NCBI GenBank assembly: GCA_958421275.1 | Contig: CATZLI010000004.1 | Coordinates: 186,001 to 250,000 of the forward strand | Source: an uncultured Collinsella sp. | Lineage (GTDB): Bacteria > Actinomycetota > Coriobacteriia > Coriobacteriales > Coriobacteriaceae | Direction: 5' to 3' | Length of the DNA stretch: 64,000 nt | Shown: piece after piece, positions 51,952 to 60,852 of the stretch | How the letters are laid out: each line of letters starts with the position of its first letter | Position numbering within the stretch: position 1 is the stretch's first letter | Position numbers and translations under genes: made by a program | The notes under the pieces: model-generated | Database searches by the model: none | The model's input: the letters and a program-made list of their open reading frames with translations, nothing else | What the model was told of the DNA's origin: nothing

Positions 51952-52244
51952 GCGGCATCCTTGGCGGTATAGATGCGCGCAAAGGTGGACGGGTTCGCTC
52001 CAAAGAGCATGTGAAGCATCAGGCGGCGTGAGTAGACAAGCTCGTCGAAGTCGGGAGGGAGCTCGATGTCGTGGATATGCGCGATGCGGTGGGCGAGCGC
52101 CGAGAACGACTCGGGGTCGCAGATCACATCGGTGGTAACGTGGTAGACCGTCGTATCGGGGAATGCCTCTTCGTCGAAAGGCAGGAGATGGGGATCGTCG
52201 TCGACTTCGATGGCGATGCCGTACTGGGGCCAGTAATATGCCAT
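51948..52244 (-). CDS. 98-residue cytoplasmic protein, first gene of the surface cluster
   Basis: 98 residues, no signal peptide. It has an acidic core (GIAIEVDDDPHLLPFDEEAF, then DTTVYHVTTDVICDPESF) and a basic C-terminal helix. The acidic strand-turn resembles the end of DUF559/VSR-like nuclease domains found in Coriobacteria, but the rest of such a domain is missing, so this may be a fragment or a small regulator. GGGAGG lies before the start. It is coupled by a four-base overlap to the membrane protein that follows. Confidence 0.6.
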   Translation of the reverse strand: MAYYWPQYGIAIEVDDDPHLLPFDEEAFPDTTVYHVTTDVICDPESFSALAHRIAHIHDIELPPDFDELVYSRRLMLHMLFGANPSTFARIYTAKDAA

Positions 52245-52590
52245 GGGAACCTCCCTGCTTCTGGGGCCAAAACTTCTGTCGGTTTTGGCTGTCGATGCCG
52301 ACCGTATCAGCCGTTACTTGACCAATTGCTGACCAAATGCTTGACGGATTGGCGTCTCCGCAGGTAAAAGGCGGCAAAAAATACTCCAACTTTTTTCGAG
52401 CGGCAATCGCGCGGTCAGTGACGGCGGGGCCATATGTGTTAAAAGCATCGTCTGCCGAGGAAATCCAGCCGCTCGCCGAATTGCACGAACGTAAAAATCG
52501 CCAATTATGGAGACGGTCTCGAACACGTCGACGAAACGATGCGGTAACATCTCCCTGCAAACACTGTAGTTAGCTAAAGGGGGAGTTCGC
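52245..52590. promoter_or_regulatory. Divergent intergenic region
   Basis: No gene is seen in these 346 bases. GCCAAAAC (52266-52273) and GTTTTGGC (52282-52289) form an 8-base inverted repeat close to the surface-cluster start. TGACCAATTGCT and TGACCAAATGCT form a near-perfect tandem repeat around 52319-52342. These are likely operators for the surface cluster, the FAD oxidase operon, or both. Confidence 0.45.
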
Positions 52591-54192
52591 GTGTCTGTAA
52601 CCATCAAACCCTTCACCGACGAGTTCGAAGAGTATGGCCGCGATGAATCTCGCGCATCGGGCGAAGCATCGAGCATCTCGTTTCCGACAACGGAAGACGA
52701 GGTCCGTGCCATTTTGGAAAAGCTCCATGCCGAGCGTGTCCCGGTAACGGTTCAGGGCGCCCGAACCGGCCTTGCCGCCGGTGCCGTGCCCCACGGCGGG
52801 CATATCCTCAATACTTCCCGTATGAATCGCTACTTGGGCCTTCGCCGCGATGAACAAGGCCAATTTTTGCTGCGCGTGGAGCCGGGCGTTGTGCTCTCGG
52901 AGCTGCGCAAGCAGCTGAGCAAGAAGGTGCTGCCGACCGCTGGTTGGGACCAGGCATCGCTTGAGGCCTACGAGGAGTTCCAAGAGGCTCCCGAGCAGTT
53001 TTTTCCCACCGATCCCACCGAGGCGTCTGCCTGTCTGGGCGGCATGGCGGCATGTAACGCCTCCGGTGCCCGCAGCTACGCCTACGGCCCCATGCGCCCA
53101 CATATCACGGGACTCCACGTCGTGCTGGCTGATGGCGATTTGCTTGAGCTTCGGCGCGGCGAGGCTTTTACCCAGGGCCGCCACCTGTCGCTCGTGACGG
53201 CAGCGGGCCGTACACTCGAGCTCGATCTTCCCGGCTATACCATGCCCAAGACAAAAAATGCTTCGGGCTATTTCGTTGCTGACGATATGGATGCCATCGA
53301 TCTGTTTATCGGTGCGTGTGGCACAATCGGCGTCATCACCGAACTCGAGATTGCCCTGCAGGTGGCACCCGCGGTCGTTTGGGGCGTGAGCTGCTTCTTC
53401 GACAGCGAAGACAAGGCCGTGTCCTTCACCGATTCTGTGCGTCCCGTCCTGTCCCATGCGGCTGCCATCGAGTACTTCGATGCTGGCGCCCTGGATATTC
53501 TACGTCGTCAGCGCGAGCAGTCGACGGCGTTTGCCTCGCTGCCTGCGCTCGACAAAGACGCCAAGGTCTGTGTCTACGTGGAGCTCGACTGCGACGACGA
53601 AGCCCAGGCGACTGAGGAGCTGTATCACTTGGGGTGGGTACTGGAGCTTGCGGGCGGCAGTGACGATGCGACCTGGGTCGCGCGCACCGAGGTCGATCGC
53701 GAGTGTCAGCGATTCTTCCGCCATGCGGTGCCCGAGAGCGTCAACATGCTCATCGACGAGCGCCGCCGCATGGATCCCACCATCACCAAACTGGGTTCGG
53801 ACATGTCGGTGCCCAACGCGCACTTGGCCGATGTTATCGCCCTCTATCGCCGCACGCTGGCGGAAAGTGGGCTTGAATCTGCCGCCTGGGGGCATATCGG
53901 TAACAACCATCTGCATGTGAACATTCTGCCGCGCGATGCACAGGATTATCGCCGCGGCGGAGAACTCTTTGCCCAGTGGGCTTCCGAGGTCACGGCCATG
54001 GGCGGTGCCGTCTCCGCAGAACACGGCGTCGGCAAGATCAAGGCGGGCTTCTTGGAGACGATGTACGGTCACGAGGCCATGGTCGAGTCGGCGCGGCTCA
54101 AGCTCCAGCTCGATCCTGCCGGGCAGCTGGGTCGCGGTAACCTGTTTTCGGAGAAGCTCTTGGATGAGCTCGTCCAGAAAGGGGGCGCGTGA
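52591..54192 (+). CDS. FAD-linked oxidase, GlcD/LctD-like 2-hydroxyacid dehydrogenase
   Basis: 533 residues from GTG 52591, after GGGGGAG. The PCMH-type FAD-binding domain has VTVQGARTGLAAGAVPHGG, FFPTDPTEASACLGGMAACN and GTIGVITELEIAL. The C-terminal oxidase domain ends with the WGHIGNNHLHVNI and AEHGVGKIK signatures. The family oxidises lactate, glycolate and similar 2-hydroxyacids. The next two genes encode EtfB and EtfA, the same set as the electron-bifurcating lactate dehydrogenase (LctBCD) of Acetobacterium woodii, so this is probably the LctD counterpart. Substrate assignment is by analogy. Confidence 0.85.
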   Translation: MSVTIKPFTDEFEEYGRDESRASGEASSISFPTTEDEVRAILEKLHAERVPVTVQGARTGLAAGAVPHGGHILNTSRMNRYLGLRRDEQGQFLLRVEPGVVLSELRKQLSKKVLPTAGWDQASLEAYEEFQEAPEQFFPTDPTEASACLGGMAACNASGARSYAYGPMRPHITGLHVVLADGDLLELRRGEAFTQGRHLSLVTAAGRTLELDLPGYTMPKTKNASGYFVADDMDAIDLFIGACGTIGVITELEIALQVAPAVVWGVSCFFDSEDKAVSFTDSVRPVLSHAAAIEYFDAGALDILRRQREQSTAFASLPALDKDAKVCVYVELDCDDEAQATEELYHLGWVLELAGGSDDATWVARTEVDRECQRFFRHAVPESVNMLIDERRRMDPTITKLGSDMSVPNAHLADVIALYRRTLAESGLESAAWGHIGNNHLHVNILPRDAQDYRRGGELFAQWASEVTAMGGAVSAEHGVGKIKAGFLETMYGHEAMVESARLKLQLDPAGQLGRGNLFSEKLLDELVQKGGA

Positions 54193-55010
54193 AGATGATC
54201 GATTTCCATATGGTGGTGTGCGTCAAGGCCGTGCCGGGCAGCACCGAGGTCAAGATGGACCCCAAGACCAATACCATCGTGCGCGATGGCAAGCAGGCGG
54301 TCATTAATCCCTTTGATGCGAGCGCTTTGGAATGCGCGCTGGCGCTGAAGGACGACTTTATCGGCTTTGGCATGGACGTGCGCGTGACGGTGGTGTCGAT
54401 GGGCATCCCCGCGACCGAATCGCTGCTGCGCGACTGCATCGCTCGAGGCGCCGACGACGCGCTGCTGCTGACCGACCGAGCCTTTGCGGGCGCCGATACC
54501 CTGGCAACCACCTATGCCCTCAAGTGCGGCATCGAAGCGCTCGACGAGGACTTCGACCTGCTCATCTGCGGCAAGATGGCGGTGGATGGCGATACGGCCC
54601 AGATTGGCCCCGAGCTTGCCGGCGCCTTTGAGATTCCCTGCGTGACCGATGTGAGCTGCGTGCAGAGCGCAGGTTTTACGACGTGCGGTGCGCTTTCGCT
54701 CGTTCACGGTTGCGATGCCGGCGAGGAGACGGTCTATCTTGAGATGCCGTGCGCGATGACGACTGCCAAGGAGATTGGCCAGTTGCGTATGCCGAGTATT
54801 GCCGGTATTCGCGCGGCGGAGGAGGCGGACGTGCGCGTGGTCAGTGCCGCCGACGTGAACGCCGACCCCGCGCGTTGCGGTCTTGCCGGGTCGCCGACAC
54901 AGGTCGTGCGCTCGTTTGTGCCCGACCGTGACCAAACGTGCGAGGCCGTTGAGGGGACGGCGTCCGAGCAGGCGGCAAAGCTTGCCAAGATTATCGAGGG
55001 GATGGCATAG
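54189..55010 (+). CDS. etfB: Electron transfer flavoprotein subunit beta
   Basis: 273 residues if translation starts at GTG 54189, which overlaps the previous stop by four bases (GTGA); ATG 54195 is the alternative. The N-terminus VVCVKAVPGSTEVKMDP, the middle DDALLLTDRAFAGADTLATT and CGKMAVDGDTAQIGPELAG are typical of EtfB. In bifurcating complexes this subunit carries the FAD that splits electrons between NAD and ferredoxin. It is cytoplasmic and paired with the following EtfA. Confidence 0.9.
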   Translation: MKMIDFHMVVCVKAVPGSTEVKMDPKTNTIVRDGKQAVINPFDASALECALALKDDFIGFGMDVRVTVVSMGIPATESLLRDCIARGADDALLLTDRAFAGADTLATTYALKCGIEALDEDFDLLICGKMAVDGDTAQIGPELAGAFEIPCVTDVSCVQSAGFTTCGALSLVHGCDAGEETVYLEMPCAMTTAKEIGQLRMPSIAGIRAAEEADVRVVSAADVNADPARCGLAGSPTQVVRSFVPDRDQTCEAVEGTASEQAAKLAKIIEGMA

Positions 55011-56216
55011 ATGAGCGGACTGATTATCGATAGCGAAGCCTGTATCGGCTGCGGTCGCTGCGTTCGCGCCTGTGCCTCGGGCGGCATCGTAGTGGAAGGC
55101 GAGCGACCCAGCCGATGCGCCCGCGTAACCGACGGCTGCATCCTATGCGGTGGGTGCGTCGACGCCTGCCCTGTCAACGCTATCTCGATCGAGCGTGACG
55201 AGGCCGCTGGTGCGGTGGACCTTGATGCATGTCGAGACATTTGGGTATTCGCGCAGACCGACGAGCACGATACGGTGACTCCCGTTGCCTATGAGCTTAT
55301 GGGCAAGGGCCGCGAGCTTGCCGATGCTCGCGACTGCCGTCTGGTGGCACTGATCGGTATGGGTCCCGAGGGTTCTCTCGGCGACCTGGAGCATCTGGTT
55401 TGTGCGGGCGCCGACGAAGTCCTGGCCTGTCGCGACGAGCGCCTGCGCCAAAACGATGCGGAGGTCTACGCCCGCTTGATCTGCGATTTGGTAGCCGAAC
55501 GCAAACCCGAGGCCATCCTATACGGTGCGACCGCTTTTGGCCGCGAACTGGCACCCGGCGTTGCCGTGCGCTTGCAGACGGGCCTTACGGCTGACTGCAC
55601 CGTACTTTCGATGGATACGGAGACGGGACTGCTGCAACAGACGCGTCCGGCGTTTGGCGGCAACCTGATGGCCACCATCGTCTGCCCCAATCATCGTCCC
55701 CAGATGGCAACGGTTCGTCCCGGCATCTTTAAGGCGCCCGACTTTGACTACGACCGCTCCGGCACGATCACCCAGATATCGCTTGCGGATGATGCTAAGG
55801 CTCGTGTCGAGATCTCGATTCCCGCCGAGGAGTGGGGACAGCAGCCCTCGATCGCCAATGCCGAGCGCTTGGTCGTGGTGGGCCGCGGCATTGGCTCCAA
55901 GAAGAATCTGCCCCTGATGCGAAGGCTCGCCGAGGCTCTGGGAGCCGAGCTTGGTTGCACGCGACCTGTCGTGGAGGCCGGCTGGTTGGAGTATCGCCAT
56001 CAGATTGGCCAGACCGGCGTATCGGTTTCGCCCAAGCTTCTCGTGAGTATCGGTGTTTCGGGCGCCATCCAGCATCTTGCCGGCATCGGTGGGGCGGAGT
56101 GCATTATCGCCATCAACGAGGACCCGGATGCCCCCATTTTTGGTGCTGCCCAGTACAAGGTTGTTGGGGACGCCGTCGAGGTCGTCGAGGAGCTGCTGGC
56201 CCAGCTTGAGCGCTAG
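55011..56216 (+). CDS. etfA: Electron transfer flavoprotein alpha with N-terminal two-cluster ferredoxin domain
   Basis: 401 residues. Residues 10-55 form a 2[4Fe-4S] ferredoxin domain: Cys11, 14, 17, 21 (CIGCGRCVRAC) and Cys43, 46, 49, 53 (CILCGGCVDAC). Then comes the ETF alpha fold, with a C-terminal FAD site VVVGRGIGSKKN and QIGQTGVSVSPKLLVSIGVS. The ferredoxin extension is the hallmark of LctC and CarE, the EtfA subunits of bifurcating complexes, and would receive electrons from or pass them to ferredoxin. Its start follows the etfB stop with no gap, so the three genes form one unit. Confidence 0.92.
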   Translation: MSGLIIDSEACIGCGRCVRACASGGIVVEGERPSRCARVTDGCILCGGCVDACPVNAISIERDEAAGAVDLDACRDIWVFAQTDEHDTVTPVAYELMGKGRELADARDCRLVALIGMGPEGSLGDLEHLVCAGADEVLACRDERLRQNDAEVYARLICDLVAERKPEAILYGATAFGRELAPGVAVRLQTGLTADCTVLSMDTETGLLQQTRPAFGGNLMATIVCPNHRPQMATVRPGIFKAPDFDYDRSGTITQISLADDAKARVEISIPAEEWGQQPSIANAERLVVVGRGIGSKKNLPLMRRLAEALGAELGCTRPVVEAGWLEYRHQIGQTGVSVSPKLLVSIGVSGAIQHLAGIGGAECIIAINEDPDAPIFGAAQYKVVGDAVEVVEELLAQLER

Positions 56217-57025
56217 GCGCGCGCCAGCCAGTCGCGCATCTCGTCCTTTAGGCACTCCCAGGTCGCTTGCGTGGTGGGATTGGTAAAGGGGCGCGTAATG
56301 CCAAAGGGTGCGTCGAGCAGGCGGTAGATATCGCCCTGTTCGCGCGCCAGCGCGCGGCTTGCTGGATAGACGAGCTCAAACATAAAGCAGATGAGCCCCA
56401 CCAGGTAGTCCGCCGGCTCGTTGCGCTCGTCGCGCGCGACGCACCGATGCTCGTCAAAGGCGGCAAGCGTCGGTACCGAAAAGCGACTTGCTAGAAACGC
56501 GTCCTCATCCACTTTGAGGATGGTGTCGACGGTGCTGTCGGCGATGGTGCGCATAATGTCGATCTTGTCACCATCGCGCACGATATCGCAGAAGCACCGT
56601 GTACGCTCGTCGAGTTGTGCCGGCAGGCGAAAGTCGCTGTGATAGGCGATGCTCGCTCGGATGAGCTCGTCATGCGCACCGGTTTCGATAAAGTCACGGA
56701 TGTTTGTCGTGGCGGGTGCATCGGCGGGATTCTCGCCAAAGAGGACCTCGATGCCCAGCGCCGCATGGCTCATGCTCTCGGCGTCCTTAAAGGTGTCCCA
56801 GCGTCGCAGCTGCTCAAAGCGGCCCATATCGTGTAGCAGGCCGCAAAGCCATGCCAGGTCAATATCTTCTGACGACCAGCCCTGCTCGCGCGCTACGGCA
56901 TCGCATGCCTCGGCCACGTGGTACGTATGCTCGATTTTGAGCGCGATGCGTGGGTTGGTGGCGTCGTAGGCATCGGTGTAGCTTTTGAAGGCCGCGCGCG
57001 CCCGGTCTCGATCGATAGCTGTCAT
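56213..57025 (-). CDS. HD domain phosphohydrolase
   Basis: 270 residues. The metal-binding motif comprises the His of KIEHTYHVAE, the HD of LLHDMGRFEQ, and a later Asp in DIVRDGDKIDIMRT. HD hydrolases act on nucleotides or cyclic nucleotides; this one has no accompanying effector domain, so the substrate is unknown. Its stop codon shares the CTAG at 56213-56216 with the stop of the convergent etfA gene. AGGA lies eight bases before the start. Confidence 0.8.
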   Translation of the reverse strand: MTAIDRDRARAAFKSYTDAYDATNPRIALKIEHTYHVAEACDAVAREQGWSSEDIDLAWLCGLLHDMGRFEQLRRWDTFKDAESMSHAALGIEVLFGENPADAPATTNIRDFIETGAHDELIRASIAYHSDFRLPAQLDERTRCFCDIVRDGDKIDIMRTIADSTVDTILKVDEDAFLASRFSVPTLAAFDEHRCVARDERNEPADYLVGLICFMFELVYPASRALAREQGDIYRLLDAPFGITRPFTNPTTQATWECLKDEMRDWLARA

Positions 57026-57151
57026 AATGACTTCCTAAAAAGTTGTGTCTTTCGATCCGGTGGCAATTGTAGGTGAACTCGGTTGCTGTCGGATGATGAT
57101 TCTGCCGTATCGCTACATGCGGCTCGGAGACCTTGTCAGGATGAGAAGCGT

Positions 57152-57844
57152 ATGGTGCTCAAAATCGTTAGAACCGTCTGGCCGGTGATGCTTACCTATG
57201 TTGCAATAGGCGCGCCGTGCGGAATGATCATGGGGCAGACGGGAATGGAGCCCTGGATGGTCTTTGCCCTGAGCAGCACGTTTGTGACGGGCAGCGGCCA
57301 GTTTATGATCTGCAATCTTTGGCTGGCGGGCGTACCGGCACCTTCGATTATCGCGAGCGTTGCCGCCATCTCCTCGCGTTTTGCGCTTTACTCGGCATCG
57401 ATCGCGCCGCATCTGACGGGTGCCTCGAAGCGTCAGACGCTGGCTGTTGCCGCGACACTTACCGAGGAGGCATATGGCATCTCGCTTGCCAAGTTGGTTG
57501 AAGGGGAGGATTGGGGCCCGCGCGAGTCCTTTGTGCTCAACGTGATCCTCATCGCAACATGGGGCGTTTCGTGTACGATGGGCGCCATCGTCGGCGCCGT
57601 TGTCGATGTTCCCACCGCCATTGCAGCCTTTGTCTGCACCTCGCTCTTTATCTGCCTGCTCTTTTCGCAGCGGCTGTCGCGCGGCAACGTTGTCGCGGCG
57701 GTTTCGGGCGCGGTGTCCGTCGCCGTATGCAAGTTCTTGGGCCTCGCGAATATTGCCGTGCCGGCAAGCGTCGTGGCCGGCATTGCCATTGCGTTGGCGT
57801 GCGATGCTGTATTTGACGGAAGAGGTACCCGCGATGCCCGTTAA
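57152..57844 (+). CDS. azlC: AzlC family branched-chain amino acid exporter subunit
   Basis: 230 residues with several membrane helices. PVMLTYVAIGAPCGMIMGQT, then FVTGSGQFMIC, and LTEEAYGI are AzlC signatures (azaleucine resistance, branched-chain amino acid efflux). The start at 57152 follows AGGATGAG; the frame extends further upstream but without a better site. It overlaps the next gene by 11 bases, as usual for azlCD. Confidence 0.88.
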   Translation: MVLKIVRTVWPVMLTYVAIGAPCGMIMGQTGMEPWMVFALSSTFVTGSGQFMICNLWLAGVPAPSIIASVAAISSRFALYSASIAPHLTGASKRQTLAVAATLTEEAYGISLAKLVEGEDWGPRESFVLNVILIATWGVSCTMGAIVGAVVDVPTAIAAFVCTSLFICLLFSQRLSRGNVVAAVSGAVSVAVCKFLGLANIAVPASVVAGIAIALACDAVFDGRGTRDAR

Positions 57845-58157
57845 CGAGTTCTTGGTTCTGTGGCTGTCGTCGTGGGCTGCTATCGCGTTCTTTCGCATTG
57901 CGCCGGCGTTCGCCTTGCGCGGGCGGACCCTGTCGCCCCGCATTACCGAGGCCCTGAGCTATATCCCGCCCGCTGCCTTTGCCGCGCTGGTCGCCAACGA
58001 CTTGGTGAGTCCCGGCGCGTTCGACGCGGGACTCTGGCCTGCCCTGGTTCCCTGGATTGCGGCCGTCGGCGTCGTGGTCGTGGCGGTCAAGACAAAATCG
58101 ATGCTGTGGTGCTGCGTCTCGGGCATCGTACTCTATATTGTCTTGAGCCTTATATAG
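57834..58157 (+). CDS. azlD: AzlD family branched-chain amino acid exporter subunit
   Basis: 107 residues, about four membrane helices (FLVLWLSSWAAIAFFRIAPA, YIPPAAFAALVANDL, VPWIAAVGVVVVAVKTKSM). Size, position directly behind azlC and overlap with it identify AzlD. With AzlC it forms a branched-chain amino acid exporter. AAGAGG precedes the start. Confidence 0.88.
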   Translation: MPVNEFLVLWLSSWAAIAFFRIAPAFALRGRTLSPRITEALSYIPPAAFAALVANDLVSPGAFDAGLWPALVPWIAAVGVVVVAVKTKSMLWCCVSGIVLYIVLSLI

Positions 58158-58307
58158 GGGTGACGTCGCGGGCGCCGAATCTCGTTCCATCCCAACTTGT
58201 CGAATTTTTCACCGAGCTGGTCTATTTCTTCTGGTACCATGGTAAAACTTTACTGTAGCAAAGCATGACGTGGGCTTTTGTTCCGCGTCAGCGGAAATGG
58301 GGGTTTC

Positions 58308-59330
58308 ATGGCACAGGAAGCGACCGCCAACGAGCAAAAGAAATTCAAGGTTCCGCGCATCCCGGGCGACATCATGATCTATCCGATGATCGTCGGTCTT
58401 TTGCTCAACACCTTCTGCCCGCAGGTTTTTGAGATCGGCGGCTTCTTTACGGCTGCCTGCCGCGGTGGCTCCAATACCATCGTCGCCGCGATCCTGCTGT
58501 TTGTGGGCGCCGGCATCAGCTTTAAGTCCACGCCGGGCGCCATCAAGACCGGCATCGTCGTGCTGATTCCTAAGCTTGTAGTGGCAGCCGCGCTGGGTCT
58601 GGGCGTCGCGTACTTCTTTAACGATAACTTTTTAGGCCTGAGCTCGGTTTCCATCATCGGCGGCATTACGTTTTGCAACATGGCGCTCTATACGGGCATC
58701 ATGGGCGAGTTCGGCGATGAGTCCGAGCAGGGCGCCGTCGGTATCCTGTTCTTTACGGCCGGCCCCGCCGTCACGATGATCATCCTTGGTGTTTCGGGTC
58801 TCGCCAACATCCCCGTCGGCACCATCATCGGATCCATCCTGCCGCTTGTTATCGGCATGGTCCTGGGCAACTTGTTCCCGTTTATCAAGAACCTGCTGGT
58901 TCCCGGCGCCAATCCCGCGATCGCTGTTATCGGATTTCAGCTCGGTGCGTCCATGAGCCTTTCGAGCTTTATCACCGGCGGTATTTCCGGCATCTTGCTG
59001 GGCCTTGTCACGCTCTTTATCGTCGGCCCCATCACCTTTGCGTTCGAGCGCCTGTGCGGTGGTAACGGCAAGGCGGCCGTTGCCTGCTCCACTATCGCCG
59101 GCACGGCTATGACCACGCCGGTCGCCCTCGCCGAGGTCGCTCCGCGCTATGCCGAGCTTGCGCCCACCGCGTATGCGCAGATCGCCACTGCCGTCATCAT
59201 CACGGCAATCATGGCCCCGATTCTGACCGGCTGGGTCGATAAGAAGTTCTGCCAGGGCAAGGAAGACCTGTCGCCTGCCGGTGTCGAGGCCATCGAAGAG
59301 GCCGTCGCGACCGACATCGATGGCGAGTAG
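58308..59330 (+). CDS. kdgT: 2-keto-3-deoxygluconate permease family transporter
   Basis: 340 residues with about ten membrane helices. Family features: YPMIVGLLLNTFCPQVFEIG near the start, GGSNTIVAAILLFVGAGIS, ITFCNMALYTGIMGEFG, and AVACSTIAGTAMTTPVA. The founding member imports 2-keto-3-deoxygluconate from pectin breakdown; no KDG pathway gene is adjacent, so the natural substrate may differ. The start follows GGGGG closely. Confidence 0.85.
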   Translation: MAQEATANEQKKFKVPRIPGDIMIYPMIVGLLLNTFCPQVFEIGGFFTAACRGGSNTIVAAILLFVGAGISFKSTPGAIKTGIVVLIPKLVVAAALGLGVAYFFNDNFLGLSSVSIIGGITFCNMALYTGIMGEFGDESEQGAVGILFFTAGPAVTMIILGVSGLANIPVGTIIGSILPLVIGMVLGNLFPFIKNLLVPGANPAIAVIGFQLGASMSLSSFITGGISGILLGLVTLFIVGPITFAFERLCGGNGKAAVACSTIAGTAMTTPVALAEVAPRYAELAPTAYAQIATAVIITAIMAPILTGWVDKKFCQGKEDLSPAGVEAIEEAVATDIDGE

Positions 59331-59376
59331 CAATCGATACCCATCAATGATTCCGGCGTGCAATTCGCGCCGTCCG

Positions 59377-59420
59377 AGCGCCCGAACAGAAACTGTTTTG
59401 CAGTGATGTTCGGGCGCTTT
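59377..59420 (+). terminator. Terminator after the KdgT gene
   Basis: AGCGCCCGAACA and TGTTCGGGCGCT pair perfectly (12 bases), followed by TT. Confidence 0.8.
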
Positions 59421-59519
59421 GCTATGATTCCCTTTACCCCTGCGGAGTAAAGGGGTGTTTATTGCCCTGATTCGAATTGGGCGATTCTGACCATTCGGAT
59501 ATTGAAGGGATGGCGTCTA

Positions 59520-60662
59520 GTGGTTAAGGCACTCAAGATTGAGATATTCCTGCTATGCATGATTGTTCTTATCGGGCTTGCCGCGCGAAGTCGTCGCTCC
59601 TTGTTCTCGAGCACCCTGCAGCTATTGTTTAGCATGCTTGGCTACACCTCTGCCGAGTACATATTATTCGATATGATCTGGACGCTTTCGGATGGTGCGG
59701 ACGGCACGTTGGGTATTGCTGCCAACTGGATTTCCAACGCGGTTTCGTTTTCGCTCTTTGCCATCGCGTGTCTCATTTGGTTTATCTATTCCGAGACGAT
59801 GCAGGGCTCTCGCCTTGTGACCTCGCGCTATAGGGTGGTGCTTGTAACGTTGCCTACGGCTCTGGTGGTCGTGCTGGCTTTTACCAGTTACTGGACGCAC
59901 GCCTTGTTCTATATCGATTCGCAGGGCGTGTATCGTCGCGGCTTTGCCTATATGATCCAGCCCATTGTCAGCTACTGTTACGTTATACATACGTCCCTGC
60001 ATGCGTTTGTGCAATCTCGCAGGGTCGAGAGCCTGCAGACGAAGGCTATCTATCGAACCTTAGCATTTTTCGCCATTCCGGCCCTGGTGGGCGGTACCTT
60101 TCAGATCGTATACTCGGTGCCTGGCCTTTGTGTCGGCATAATGATTAGCATGTTGCTGCTCTACATTATCTGCCAGGAGCAGCTCGTCTCGACCGACCCG
60201 TTGACTGGCCTCAACAATCGCAACCGTTTTGAGACCTATATCCTGTCGCTCTTCTCAAATGTGGATCAGGCCGAAGATGTGTATCTGCTCATGATGGACG
60301 CCGACGGCTTTAAGCAGATTAACGATCGCTATGGACATGTGGAGGGCGACCATGCTCTTCAGGTTATATCCGCTGCGCTCAAAGAGGTCTGCTCGGCGTC
60401 TGGTGGCTTTATCGCACGCTACGGTGGCGATGAGTTCGTGGTGCTCCAAAAGGCAGTGGCGGAACAGGATATCATGCATCTGTGCGCGACAATCAACGAC
60501 GAGCTCGCTCGTGCCGAGGTGCCGTATCTGTTGCGGATGTCCATCGGCTACGCACGGGTTGGCGATGGTGTCGATACCTGGCAAGACTTACTTCGCGCTG
60601 CCGATGCGGAGCTCTACCGCGTCAAGGCCGAGAAAAAGAAAGCCGGCGTCCAGATACGCTAG
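59520..60662 (+). CDS. Membrane-bound GGDEF diguanylate cyclase
   Basis: 380 residues from GTG 59520 (AAGGGA upstream; a TTG at 59502 is possible). About seven membrane helices cover residues 1-210, probably a sensor. The GGDEF domain follows: TDPLTGLNNRNRF, MDADGFKQINDRYGH and ARYGGDEFVV, all intact. The usual inhibitory RxxD site five residues before GGDEF is absent (SASG instead), so product inhibition is not expected. It makes c-di-GMP. The signal sensed by the membrane part is unknown. Confidence 0.9.
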   Translation: MVKALKIEIFLLCMIVLIGLAARSRRSLFSSTLQLLFSMLGYTSAEYILFDMIWTLSDGADGTLGIAANWISNAVSFSLFAIACLIWFIYSETMQGSRLVTSRYRVVLVTLPTALVVVLAFTSYWTHALFYIDSQGVYRRGFAYMIQPIVSYCYVIHTSLHAFVQSRRVESLQTKAIYRTLAFFAIPALVGGTFQIVYSVPGLCVGIMISMLLLYIICQEQLVSTDPLTGLNNRNRFETYILSLFSNVDQAEDVYLLMMDADGFKQINDRYGHVEGDHALQVISAALKEVCSASGGFIARYGGDEFVVLQKAVAEQDIMHLCATINDELARAEVPYLLRMSIGYARVGDGVDTWQDLLRAADAELYRVKAEKKKAGVQIR

Positions 60663-60668
60663 AAAAAA

Positions 60669-60705
60669 GGGCGCACGACCGTTGCGATGGTCGTGCGTCC
60701 TTTTT
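60669..60705 (+). terminator. Terminator after the diguanylate cyclase gene
   Basis: GGCGCACGACC and GGTCGTGCGTC pair with one mismatch, followed by TTTTT. Confidence 0.85.
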
Positions 60706-60852
60706 GCGTTGGCGGGGGCCACCGGCCATAACGCCCAGGCGCGGTGCGGCAAGACGAGCGTCTGCCGCCGCGGCTCGGTACGAAATCAACGAGAACCAGT
60801 GCACTCCATTAAGCTGAAGCGTGCGAACGCCCTCTCTAAAAAGGTGAGCTCG

